Assembly: GCA_036725605.1 (NCBI GenBank)
Contig: DAIMDW010000046.1
Span: 1-27,387 of the forward strand
Reading direction: 5' to 3'
Source: CALBTQ01 sp036725605
GTDB lineage: Bacteria; Lernaellota; Lernaellaia; Lernaellales; Lernaellaceae
DNA length: 27,387 nt
In this document: positions 1 through 7,733 of the stretch, one piece after another
Layout of the letters: every line of letters begins with the position of its first letter
Position numbering within the stretch: the stretch's first letter is position 1
Made by a program: the position numbers and the translations under genes
The notes under the pieces: generated by a model
The model's input: the letters and a program-made list of their open reading frames with translations, nothing else
Database searches by the model: none
Told to the model about the DNA's origin: nothing

Positions 1-60
1 CGATTCAACCGAACATCACTCTATCAGGTGTCTCGCCTTTTGTGGGGGACAGTATACTTT

Positions 61-151
61 GCCCTACTTCGCTCTCGCTATGCTCGAGCTTCGTAGGGCA
101 TCCTACGTAGCACCGAACTTTTTCAAAAAAGTTCGAGAGCGTAGTAGGATG
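61..151. repeat. REP-like double hairpin in non-coding DNA
   Basis: Two adjacent inverted repeats. The first has arms GCCCTAC (61-67) and GTAGGGC (93-99). The second has arms CATCCTAC (99-106) and GTAGGATG (144-151) with an inner near-palindrome CGAAC...GTTCG at 114-135. The two halves share related words (CCTAC, GCTC/GAGC), which is typical of REP or small MITE-like elements scattered between genes. No second copy was noticed in this window, so the repeat nature rests on the structure alone. The remaining bases of 1-431 show no convincing gene; a weak inverted repeat GGAATA/TATTCC lies at 227-249. Confidence 0.5.
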
Positions 152-431
152 GAGGAAACGTTACTGGTATCGAAATGCCGGTACTTTTCGGTGGGAAGGG
201 ACGCTTTCTAAGTAGCTGAATATAAAGGAATATTCAAGATTGCTATTCCAGGCTTACTGTTTGGCCTTCTGCCGACCCGCATGGCTGCTGATTCGCCATA
301 GCATTTTTTGTTGTGCCGGTTGCTGTTGAATCCTCCCGAAAGGCTCGTCCATTCCACCTGCTCCGGAAAGCGATTTCGACCCTCAGAACATCGCGCATTT
401 AGTTTGCCCGGTTTTCGTTAGGGGGGTACTA

Positions 432-447
432 TGGCATTGGTTTTGCT
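432..447 (+). promoter_or_regulatory. Predicted sigma-54 (-24/-12) promoter of the two-component operon
   Basis: TGGCAT-TGGTT-TTGCT matches the RpoN consensus TGGCAC-N5-TTGCW at all but one position, with the required GG-to-GC spacing. The expected transcription start is near 458, about 27 bases before the kinase start codon. No copy of the CGTTGC-N5-GCAACG palindrome seen before the next operon was found upstream, so the activator site here is not identified. Confidence 0.65.
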
Positions 448-484
448 TAAAGGGACTGTCGTCCTAAGATGACGGGATCGCCAA

Positions 485-2212
485 ATGAATTTCAAACGGC
501 TCAAGTGGCTTCTGTTTTTCTCGTTCCTGCTGTTGACGAGTTTGCCACTGCTTTCTCTTGGGTACGGAAACATGGTCAACAGCGAAGCAATGCTCCGAGA
601 CCGCTCCGCTTTGCATCTGCAAAGCATCGTTGAGAAGAGCGCGCAGCTTCTTCAAGGTTTTCTTTCCGAGCGCGTTAACGACCTTCGCCTCCTGGCTAAT
701 TTTCTCCTTCCTCTGAAATTGGACGGGCAAACGACCTTGGCCGAAGAGCGCTTGGCCATGGTTATGCAGCAATACGGAGTATATAAGGGTTTTTTGCTAC
801 TGGATTCAAACGGCAAGGCACTTGCTTCCATAAATGAGGAGTATTTTGGCCCGGGAAATTTCAACGAGATGAAATGGTTTCAGGATGCAATTGCCGGGAA
901 GGACCAATTTGAAACCGTTGTTCTTAACGACCCGAAACAGCGCGCTGCTCTCCAATTATCAACTCCGGTTTTCCTTCATAAGACAGATAAAACCAAAGCC
1001 GTTTTAGTCTCCCTTGTCGATCTAACGCCTATTGAAAGACGTCTTTCAGAAACCATGATTGAGAAAACCGGGGAGGCATATCTCGTTGATCATCTTGGCC
1101 GGTTCCTCACCTCGACTCGCTTCGGCGTCAAGCCCATGAGCCACCGAATCGACCTGGTTGAGTACCGCCAACTTTGCGGGGAAGGATCCGTTTGTCGAAG
1201 GTTGGACTACCGAGGAGTATCTGTCTTATCCACCGCAATGACATTGCCGGACACAAAATGGACCGTCATCGTCGAACAGGACTGGAAAGAGATATCCCAG
1301 CAGTTGTCCGACATTCGTAGGCGCTTCTTGTTTTGGGGGTTTATTTTCGTTGCCGTTGAAATGATGGTCGCCTATTTCATTTCATCTCAAATTGCTCGAA
1401 TGCTTGAACGATCTTATCAAAATGAAAAAGAGTTGGAATCGCAGGTTCTTCAACAAGAAAAACTAGTGACGATGGGGTTGTTAACCGCAGGGATGGCGCA
1501 CGAGTTAAATACCCCAATCGCGAATGCTCTTGTCTATACTCAAATGCTCATTGAAGAAATGTCGAACCGTCAGGTGAGCAGTGAAAGCCTCGAGAAGCTC
1601 CAAACAATTGAAGAAGAGATTCACCAAATAAGCCGCATTGTGAGGAATCTCCTCGAGTTCTCTCGACGACCTCAAAAAGGCGAAGAGCACACTGACGTCG
1701 CCGCTCTCCTCAGCCGTTTACTTGAAATTGCAAAAATCAATGAAACCTACCCGGATGTGAAAATCATCGTTGATCACCAAAACAATTTGCCCCCTGCCCA
1801 CGCTGATCCGAGCATTTTGAAACAGGTTTTTGGAAACCTCATTGCCAATGCCCTGGATGCCATGCCGGAAGGCGGGACGCTTCGAATAACCACACGATTG
1901 GTCAAGGAATTAAAAAAAATAAAAGTGGATGTCACCGATACCGGTCGCGGAATCCCTGCCGAAGATATTGACAAAGTGTTCCAACCCTTCTTCACGACGA
2001 AGTCAAAAAAAGACGGCATGGGGCTGGGACTTTTCGTCGGCTACGGGATGATTCGGAGACTCGGTGGGAATATCAAGGTGATCAGTAACCAGAGGAAAGA
2101 GACGGCGGCTGAGAACACGTCATCGGGGACCACTTTTACTGTCGAGTTGCCGATTTTGGATATGGCCTCAACCGGGCACGGGTTACAAGAAGACAAGGAA
2201 GGACAGGCATGA
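485..2212 (+). CDS. Membrane sensor histidine kinase, NtrB-like, with periplasmic sensor domain
   Basis: A 575-residue kinase that should sense an extracytoplasmic signal and phosphorylate the regulator encoded next. One membrane helix is at about residues 9-28 and a second at about 281-303. The roughly 250 residues between them look like a Cache-type sensor. There is no clear HAMP domain, only a short charged coiled stretch (about 308-326). The dimerisation and phosphoacceptor box has His339 (MAHELNTP). The ATPase domain shows the N box (NLIANALDAM, about 451-460), G1 (DTGRGIP, about 485-491), F (PFFTTK) and G2 (GMGLGLF) boxes. The stop codon overlaps the regulator start (ATGA), so the two are translationally coupled. 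The ligand cannot be told from sequence. A sigma-54 promoter match lies just upstream. Confidence 0.93.
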   Translation: MNFKRLKWLLFFSFLLLTSLPLLSLGYGNMVNSEAMLRDRSALHLQSIVEKSAQLLQGFLSERVNDLRLLANFLLPLKLDGQTTLAEERLAMVMQQYGVYKGFLLLDSNGKALASINEEYFGPGNFNEMKWFQDAIAGKDQFETVVLNDPKQRAALQLSTPVFLHKTDKTKAVLVSLVDLTPIERRLSETMIEKTGEAYLVDHLGRFLTSTRFGVKPMSHRIDLVEYRQLCGEGSVCRRLDYRGVSVLSTAMTLPDTKWTVIVEQDWKEISQQLSDIRRRFLFWGFIFVAVEMMVAYFISSQIARMLERSYQNEKELESQVLQQEKLVTMGLLTAGMAHELNTPIANALVYTQMLIEEMSNRQVSSESLEKLQTIEEEIHQISRIVRNLLEFSRRPQKGEEHTDVAALLSRLLEIAKINETYPDVKIIVDHQNNLPPAHADPSILKQVFGNLIANALDAMPEGGTLRITTRLVKELKKIKVDVTDTGRGIPAEDIDKVFQPFFTTKSKKDGMGLGLFVGYGMIRRLGGNIKVISNQRKETAAENTSSGTTFTVELPILDMASTGHGLQEDKEGQA

Positions 2213-3579
2213 GCGATTTATATGATTTCAACATTCTTGTCATTGAGGACGACCAAAAAATGCGTAATGCCCTTCAAATGATTCTGAGCAAGGAGGGCTA
2301 TCAAGTCGAAGCGCTCGAAAGCGCCGAAGAGGCGCTTGAGCGGATCAGGGTTCGCACATACGACCTTCTTATTTCCGATATCAAGTTGCCAGGATTGGAC
2401 GGCATGGAATTGCTGACGGCCGTTCGCAACTTCAATCCGAACACAAGTATTATCATGATTACCGCCTATGCCACCGTAGACCAGGCCGTCATAGCCATGA
2501 AAGCGGGCGCTGAAGACTACATTTCAAAACCATTCAACCTCGAAGAAATCAAAATTGTCGTGCGCAAAGTGCGCGAGCGGCAAGAGCTTATCAAACAGAA
2601 CAGGTTTCTTCACCGACAACTCGAACGAAAGTACCATTTCGAGAACATCATCGCCTCCAGCGAGAAGATGACGGATCTGTTCAGGACGATCCAGAAAATC
2701 AAGGACTCCAAGTCCACTATCCTGATTACGGGAGAAACGGGCACCGGCAAGGAATTGATTGCCAAAGCCATTCATTTCAACAGCAACCGTGCCGAGCATC
2801 CATTCTTGCCCGTCAACTGCGGCGCCCTTTCCGACACCCTGCTGGAAAGCGAATTGTTCGGTTATGTAAAAGGTGCTTTTACTGGTGCAACGCGTGACAA
2901 GCGGGGAATATTTGAGACAGCCAATGGCGGGACGGTCTTTCTGGATGAAATCGGGGATGTAAGTCCTGCGATGCAACAAAACCTTCTCCGCGTCCTTGAT
3001 AGCGGCGAGATACAACCGGTCGGTTCGACGAATCGCACCTTGGTTAATGTCCGAATAATCGCTGCCACAAACAAGGACCTTGCTTTGATGGTAAAGCAGG
3101 GCGAATTCCGAGAGGATTTGTTCTACCGGTTGAATGTTGTTGGTCTTCGTCTGCCACCCTTGCGGGAGCGCCGCGAGGACATTGGTCTTCTCGCCGTCTA
3201 TTTTCTCAAAAAGTACACTGAAGAAAACAACAAGCCGATGGGCGGTTTCTCGCCGGAAGCTTTACGATTGATGGAGCAATATCCATGGCCCGGCAATGTC
3301 CGGGAACTGGAAAACATCATTGAACGTGCCGTTCTATTGGAAACTGGGGATGTGATTAATCCGGATAGTTTACCAACGGACATACGGAATCCTGTAGTAG
3401 GAGACCTCCCTTCTCATGAAGAACTCCTAAGCTTAGAGCAATTGGTCCGTGCACGAATTATTGAGACCCTCCAGAAGACTGGCAACAACAAAGCCCGTGC
3501 TGCGGAGATCCTCGGCATCGATCGGACGACCTTGTGGCGAATGATCCGTAGAATGGAAATCCCTGAAACGGAGACTTGA
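2209..3579 (+). CDS. Sigma-54-dependent NtrC-family response regulator
   Basis: A 456-residue activator with all three expected domains. The receiver (about 8-120) has phosphoacceptor Asp57 and Lys107. The AAA+ domain (about 147-380) has Walker A GETGTGKE (175-182), the sigma-54-contacting loop GAFTGA (222-227), Walker B FLDE (about 244-247) and arginine-finger-region motifs. A Fis-type helix-turn-helix closes the protein (about 425-449, RAAEILGIDRTTLWRMIRR). An intact GAFTGA loop means it should activate RpoN promoters. It overlaps the kinase gene by four bases. Two tandem palindromes and a -24/-12 promoter lie immediately downstream, so the next operon is the obvious target; this is inferred from position and geometry, not shown. 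Confidence 0.95.
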   Translation: MSDLYDFNILVIEDDQKMRNALQMILSKEGYQVEALESAEEALERIRVRTYDLLISDIKLPGLDGMELLTAVRNFNPNTSIIMITAYATVDQAVIAMKAGAEDYISKPFNLEEIKIVVRKVRERQELIKQNRFLHRQLERKYHFENIIASSEKMTDLFRTIQKIKDSKSTILITGETGTGKELIAKAIHFNSNRAEHPFLPVNCGALSDTLLESELFGYVKGAFTGATRDKRGIFETANGGTVFLDEIGDVSPAMQQNLLRVLDSGEIQPVGSTNRTLVNVRIIAATNKDLALMVKQGEFREDLFYRLNVVGLRLPPLRERREDIGLLAVYFLKKYTEENNKPMGGFSPEALRLMEQYPWPGNVRELENIIERAVLLETGDVINPDSLPTDIRNPVVGDLPSHEELLSLEQLVRARIIETLQKTGNNKARAAEILGIDRTTLWRMIRRMEIPETET

Positions 3580-3629
3580 GCACTCATATTTTCCAGTCGA
3601 AATTCATGAATCCCTAGACTCATTGTCTC

Positions 3630-3667
3630 GTTGCTAAATGCAACGGTCGCGTTGCTCAATGCAACGC
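3630..3667. promoter_or_regulatory. Tandem palindromic enhancer (UAS), probable response-regulator binding sites
   Basis: Two 17-bp palindromes, CGTTGC-TAAAT-GCAACG (3630-3646) and CGTTGC-TCAAT-GCAACG (3651-3667). The arms are identical and perfectly complementary, and the centres are 21 bp apart, two turns of the helix, so two dimers would bind the same face. They lie about 140-160 bp before the predicted start at about 3798, the usual enhancer distance for NtrC-type activators. Binding by the adjacent regulator is inferred. Confidence 0.75.
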
Positions 3668-3771
3668 TCTCCAGCCAGCCTCAAACCGACAAGCTATTTC
3701 TGAATCAACGTGGCCACGCCAAATATTCGTAAATTCAGAGCAATAGCCGTTTCCACAAGGCAAATGCGTTT

Positions 3772-3787
3772 TGGCCCAGGACTTGCT
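3772..3787 (+). promoter_or_regulatory. Predicted sigma-54 (-24/-12) promoter of the transhydrogenase operon
   Basis: TGGCCC-AGGAC-TTGCT fits TGGCAC-N5-TTGCW with one mismatch and exact spacing. The predicted transcription start is near 3798, 25 bases before the start codon at 3823. The paired palindromes at 3630-3667 supply the enhancer this promoter class needs. Confidence 0.8.
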
Positions 3788-3822
3788 CATCAACTCTTTG
3801 AATTTTCGCGGAGGTCTGAAAG

Positions 3823-4251
3823 ATGGGTGATTATTATTTTGGCAACCTGAGAGACTGGTGGCAGGTGATGGAGAAACTCGATCACCTCAAAGCAAAGAAA
3901 AAGCTTGGGCAACACCAGGAAGATCTGATCGGAATCCTGCGTTACAAGGACAACTGGCGGCTTCGCGAGACGGTCCTGGAGTACATCAAGGACATTGAAA
4001 GTCCTTCGGACGATCTCATTGACCAAGTACTGCAGATTCTCTTGGACGACAGTGTTTACTATGAGCTTCGTGTTCTAGCCGCCAGTGCCTTGGGAGTTCT
4101 GGCGACTCGCATCAAGAAGACGTCGGAAAAACAGCGGCGCATCACAATCGGTGAAATAGCGGAAAAGGCCAAAGGGCTTTTGCAGCAACCGCAAGCTCCC
4201 ATTTTACATGATGCTGTGCGTTCCACCCTGTCGCAAATCGGCCATCAATAA
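3823..4251 (+). CDS. Small HEAT-like alpha-helical protein, function unknown
   Basis: A 142-residue soluble protein with no signal peptide or membrane helix. Residues about 40-140 read as successive helix pairs with HEAT/armadillo-like spacing (for example WRLRETVLEYIKDI, then ELRVLAASALGVLATRI, then ILHDAVRSTLSQIG). Such folds usually bind other proteins. A good ribosome site (GGAGG, 3811-3815) precedes the ATG. It is the first gene after the sigma-54 promoter and ends 14 bases before pntAA, so it is probably made with the transhydrogenase. Whether it regulates or assembles that complex is unknown. The gene is real; the specific function is not recognised. Confidence 0.8.
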   Translation: MGDYYFGNLRDWWQVMEKLDHLKAKKKLGQHQEDLIGILRYKDNWRLRETVLEYIKDIESPSDDLIDQVLQILLDDSVYYELRVLAASALGVLATRIKKTSEKQRRITIGEIAEKAKGLLQQPQAPILHDAVRSTLSQIGHQ

Positions 4252-4265
4252 GAAAGGAGCGCATC

Positions 4266-5429
4266 GTGCAGATCTGTGTTCCAAAAGAAATTTTACAGGA
4301 AGAGGATCGCGTCGCTGTCATTCCTGAAACCGTGTCGAAATACATCAAAATGGGTTTTGACGTTGCCGTCGAAACCGGCGCGGGGGAAGGCGCATATTTT
4401 TCGGACGAAGCTTATGAGCAAGCTGGCGCAAAAATCGTTGCCGATGTTCGAGAACTATATGCCATGTCGAATCTCATCCTCAAAGTGAAACAGCCCGAAA
4501 CCCATCCCACATTGAAACTTCACGAAGTCGATATGATGCCGGAAGGATGCACGCTGATCACGTTCCTGCATCCTGCCGCTCCGCAGTGTCACGCCATGGT
4601 TCGTATGTTGCGAGACCGAAAAATTACTTCTTTCACCATGGATGGCATTCCCAGAATTTCCCGAGCTCAGCAGATGGACGCTCTGACTTCAATGAGCACG
4701 GTAACCGGTTACAAATCGGTCCTTCTGGCGGCCAATCTCATGCCTCGCTTCGTTCCGATGATCGGAACCGCTATCGGGGCGGTCAATCCCGCAAAGTTCC
4801 TCATAGTGGGAACCGGCGTTGTCGGTCTTCAAGCAATAGCGACGGCCAAACGTCTGGGCGGTATCGTCCGTGCCATCGACATACGTGTCCAAGCACAAAA
4901 AGAAGCCGGCAGTCTGGGCGCCAAACTGGTTGATTTCCAAGTTCCACCAGACCTCGCCATCGGTGAGGGTGGATACGCGAAAGCACTCCCCAAGGATTGG
5001 CTAGATAAAGAGCGCGAGAAGCTTCTACCTGAAGTCGCCGAAGCGGACTGTGTGATTCTGTGCGCGCTTGTGCCTGGGGAAGTTGCTCCGATTCTGGTCA
5101 CGGAATCCATGCTGGAACGTATGAAGCCCGGCTCCGTCATTATTGATGTGTCCGTCGATCAAGGCGGAAACTGCGGAAGCACGGTAAAGGGCGCGGTCGT
5201 AGAAAAAAAGTGCGGAGTCAAAATATCCGGCATTCAAAATATCCCCGGACAGATGGCTGTTCATGCTAGCTGGCTGTACGCGAACAACATCCTCCATTTC
5301 GTCGAGAATATGTACAAGAAAGGGCTGCACGTTCCCGATTTTGACGACGAAATCGTCCACCACTCCCTTGTTACCCATCAAGGCAAAATCCTTTTTGCGG
5401 GCGCCTTGAAGGCAATGGGAGAGGCGTAG
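4266..5429 (+). CDS. pntAA: NAD(P) transhydrogenase subunit alpha, part 1 (domain I)
   Basis: A 387-residue soluble NAD(H)-binding subunit of proton-translocating transhydrogenase, the version in which the alpha chain is split in two genes. It has the alanine-dehydrogenase-like N-terminal half (VPKEI...ETGAG), the conserved substrate-loop segment SRAQQMDALTSM (about 132-143) and a Rossmann glycine motif GTGVVG (182-187) followed by the acidic D205 expected for NAD. Translation starts at GTG with AAGGAG 5' of it. It lies between the HEAT-like gene and pntAB, with short gaps, in one operon. Confidence 0.93.
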   Translation: MQICVPKEILQEEDRVAVIPETVSKYIKMGFDVAVETGAGEGAYFSDEAYEQAGAKIVADVRELYAMSNLILKVKQPETHPTLKLHEVDMMPEGCTLITFLHPAAPQCHAMVRMLRDRKITSFTMDGIPRISRAQQMDALTSMSTVTGYKSVLLAANLMPRFVPMIGTAIGAVNPAKFLIVGTGVVGLQAIATAKRLGGIVRAIDIRVQAQKEAGSLGAKLVDFQVPPDLAIGEGGYAKALPKDWLDKEREKLLPEVAEADCVILCALVPGEVAPILVTESMLERMKPGSVIIDVSVDQGGNCGSTVKGAVVEKKCGVKISGIQNIPGQMAVHASWLYANNILHFVENMYKKGLHVPDFDDEIVHHSLVTHQGKILFAGALKAMGEA

Positions 5430-5443
5430 AGCCGGAGGATGTC

Positions 5444-5749
5444 ATGACTGATTTTGTCATCATGGTCGGCGTTTTCGTTGTTTCGTTTGGAATTGGATAT
5501 CTCCTGATTTCCAAGATTCCGCCGTTACTTCACACACCGCTCATGTCAATGACCAACGCGATCTCGGCGGTCACCATTCTTGGCGCATTGATCCTTTTCT
5601 CGCAGCCGATGGACCGTCTGAATCTGACTCTAGGTGCGACGGCAATTCTCGCCGCCGCATTCAACCTTGTCGGGGGGTTCGTCATCACAGACCGGATGCT
5701 GGGGATGTTTCGTAAGAAATCCGTTCCAGCCGCAGCGTCTGATGAGTAG
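5444..5749 (+). CDS. pntAB: NAD(P) transhydrogenase subunit alpha, part 2 (membrane)
   Basis: A 101-residue integral membrane protein forming part of the proton channel. Three hydrophobic helices are visible (about residues 3-22, 33-52 and 58-78), with the MTNAISAVTILGA signature of this subunit in the second helix. A GGAGG ribosome site sits just before the ATG. Length and position between pntAA and pntB are exactly as in other split transhydrogenase operons. Confidence 0.93.
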   Translation: MTDFVIMVGVFVVSFGIGYLLISKIPPLLHTPLMSMTNAISAVTILGALILFSQPMDRLNLTLGATAILAAAFNLVGGFVITDRMLGMFRKKSVPAAASDE

Positions 5750-5777
5750 AGCCTCCTGACAGGAAAAAGGTGCCCGT

Positions 5778-7211
5778 ATGTTGATCGATCTGGGAATCAT
5801 CGCATTACTCGTCATCGGGATCCGTCTTTTCCGGGAACCCGCTGGGGCCAGGGTTGGCAACTTCTTAAACATTTTTGCCATGGGTGCGGCAGGCGCGGTG
5901 GTCCTTTTCCGTCACCCTATGGACCATGGAGCGCTGGTTCTTTTGGTGTTTTTGACCGGCTCTGCAATCGGAACAATTGTCGCCGTAAAAGTCACGATGA
6001 TTCAGATTCCGGCAATGGTTGCCTTCCAACACGGGGCTGGCGGTATCGCAGCGTTCTTGATTTCGTTTGTCGAACTCTCACGCACCGGTACGGAGTTAAC
6101 CTCGGTGAGTACGGCTTCCGGAATCATCGGGATCATTGTCGGTGCGGCTACCTTCAGCGGAAGCATGGTCGCCAGCGGCAAACTCGCCAATCGGTTCTCC
6201 CAAAAGCCCGTGGTCCTACGTTCCCATTCCATGATTCTTCAGATCATTGCTTATTTCATTATTGCAACAAGCATCGTTGCTTGGGAGTTCGATCTGCCCT
6301 ATCGCCCTTACCTCCTGGCGATACTGATCGTTCTTTCCGCCGCTGCCGGAATTGTCTTTTCCATCCGCATCGGCGGAGCCGACATGCCTGTGCTTATTTC
6401 ATTCCTGAATGCGACTGCGGGATTCGCTGCGGCCTTTTGCGGGATCGTCATTCAGAACAGATTGCTGATCGCCTGCGGCGCGACCGTGGCGGCCTCCGGG
6501 TCGATTCTGACGCTGGTCATGTGTCGGGCCATGAACCGATCCCTCTGGAGTATCTTTCTGGGGACCGCAGCAACAATCACAAGCAGAATTTCAGTATCAC
6601 CCTCACCGCTGTTCGAATCGTCAACGTCTTCAGTTCAAGACGACCGAGACCCATTCACACAGGCCATCGATGTCCTGAAGCGCGCCAAGAAAATTATTGT
6701 CATTCCGGGCTACGGCATGGCTCTTGCCCAAGCACAATTCGATGTTGTCGCTTTAGCCGGTCAACTGGAAACGATGGAGAAGACCGTCCGGTTTGCGATT
6801 CACCCTGTCGCTGGGCGTATGCCAGGGCACATGAACGTCCTTTTGGCAGAAGCTGATGTGGATTACGAGAAACTGATCGTCGACCTGGGCGTCATTAATC
6901 CTGAATTTCCACAGACCGATGCCGTCCTGATTGTGGGGGCGTGTGATGTCATCAATCCCGCTGCTGTGACCCAACAAGGCACTCCAATATCGGGAATGCC
7001 GATCCTCATGGCGCATGATGCGAAGCACATCATCGTGTGCAACTTGGACGCCACTCCGGGTTACTCGGGCGTCGAAAATCCTTTGTACACCATGTCAAAC
7101 GCGACGCTTCTTTTTGGCGACGCCAAAACGAGCATAGAGAAACTCCGCGAACTTCTGTTTGGAGACGAGCATGTGGCTCCGTCATTTGATGCGGCAGATC
7201 AATCTGCCTGA
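5778..7211 (+). CDS. pntB: NAD(P) transhydrogenase subunit beta, with altered NADP-site motif
   Basis: A 477-residue protein. The N-terminal half (about 1-265) is a bundle of membrane helices (domain II) with the conserved QHGAGG segment (84-89). The C-terminal half (about 290-470) is domain III with GYGMALAQAQ (311-320) and HPVAGRMPGHMNVLLAEA (342-359). Together with PntAA and PntAB it should couple proton movement to hydride transfer between nicotinamide nucleotides. Odd point: where well-studied enzymes have Lys-Arg-Ser contacting the NADP 2'-phosphate, this protein reads CNLDATPGY (421-429), and the usual GAND is GACD (387-390). The reading frame is intact, so this looks like a divergent subfamily rather than decay. 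Cofactor preference should not be assumed. Confidence 0.92.
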   Translation: MLIDLGIIALLVIGIRLFREPAGARVGNFLNIFAMGAAGAVVLFRHPMDHGALVLLVFLTGSAIGTIVAVKVTMIQIPAMVAFQHGAGGIAAFLISFVELSRTGTELTSVSTASGIIGIIVGAATFSGSMVASGKLANRFSQKPVVLRSHSMILQIIAYFIIATSIVAWEFDLPYRPYLLAILIVLSAAAGIVFSIRIGGADMPVLISFLNATAGFAAAFCGIVIQNRLLIACGATVAASGSILTLVMCRAMNRSLWSIFLGTAATITSRISVSPSPLFESSTSSVQDDRDPFTQAIDVLKRAKKIIVIPGYGMALAQAQFDVVALAGQLETMEKTVRFAIHPVAGRMPGHMNVLLAEADVDYEKLIVDLGVINPEFPQTDAVLIVGACDVINPAAVTQQGTPISGMPILMAHDAKHIIVCNLDATPGYSGVENPLYTMSNATLLFGDAKTSIEKLRELLFGDEHVAPSFDAADQSA

Positions 7212-7212
7212 T

Positions 7213-7234
7213 CCAGCCATGGTATGCGGGCTGG
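7213..7234. other. Short hairpin between pntB and the CxxC protein gene
   Basis: Arms CCAGCC (7213-7218) and GGCTGG (7229-7234) begin two bases after the pntB stop. No run of T follows, so it is not a classic terminator. It could stabilise the upstream message or partly attenuate read-through into the downstream genes. Confidence 0.35.
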
Positions 7235-7306
7235 TGTGTCCTGGCATTTGTCAAAAAGAGCCGGTCGGCCGCCAGGGCATCGGCAATGAAAACGGGGGTG
7301 AATGAA

Positions 7307-7633
7307 ATGGCTAAGACAAACAGGCAACCGAAGACCGAAGGCCGTCGTAACTCGACCGTCATCAGAAGAAGAAAAGCTTCAGGGCTATGTATGAACTGCG
7401 ACCATTTACAGGACTGTATGTATCTTGCTGAGGCCGTCCATCCGGTGACTTTTTGCGAGATGCATGAGTCGCACAGTCACTCTGAATCCTCCTCCTCGAT
7501 TGCAGAAAGCGCATCCGCTGATCCGAAGAGCGAGGAGCAGGTTCTTGGCCTGTGCGTCAATTGCGATAATCGTGACACCTGCACGCTGCCCGCTCGTAAA
7601 GACGGCGCTTGGCACTGTGAAGAGTATCTGTGA
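7307..7633 (+). CDS. Small protein with two CxxC-type cysteine repeats
   Basis: A 108-residue protein (from the ATG at 7307, chosen because GGGGGTG lies just upstream; an in-frame ATG at 7286 would add seven residues). It holds two copies of one cysteine unit: C28-x2-C31-x5-C37-x12-C50 and C83-x2-C86-x5-C92-x11-C104, each beginning GLCxNCD. A Ser/Glu-rich linker and a basic N-terminus (RRKAS) complete it. Four cysteines per unit suit a zinc or Fe-S site, but no family was identified with confidence. It lies between pntB and gdhA in the same direction, so a role linked to redox or nitrogen metabolism is possible but unproven. Confidence 0.8.
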   Translation: MAKTNRQPKTEGRRNSTVIRRRKASGLCMNCDHLQDCMYLAEAVHPVTFCEMHESHSHSESSSSIAESASADPKSEEQVLGLCVNCDNRDTCTLPARKDGAWHCEEYL

Positions 7634-7733
7634 GTAAACATTGGTCGCCAAGTCCTTCTTTGCTTTGTGAAGTCGTGGCAACTGCTCGGGCCCGATTGAA
7701 AAACAAACGAGCGTGCGAAGGGAGCGAGGCAAC

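Noticed and set aside
281..299. Inverted repeat ATGGC/GCCAT as an activator site for the kinase operon
   Set aside because: Five-base arms with a nine-base gap are too weak, and it does not resemble the palindromes at 3630-3667.
7234..7306. Possible sigma-54 promoter (TGGCAT at 7242) before the CxxC protein gene
   Set aside because: There is no TTGC at the required spacing, so only half of the promoter element exists.
7634..7733. Possible separate promoter before gdhA
   Set aside because: TGGCAA and TTTGCT words occur but not at GG-N10-GC spacing, and no good -35/-10 pair was seen; read-through from the upstream operon is simpler.
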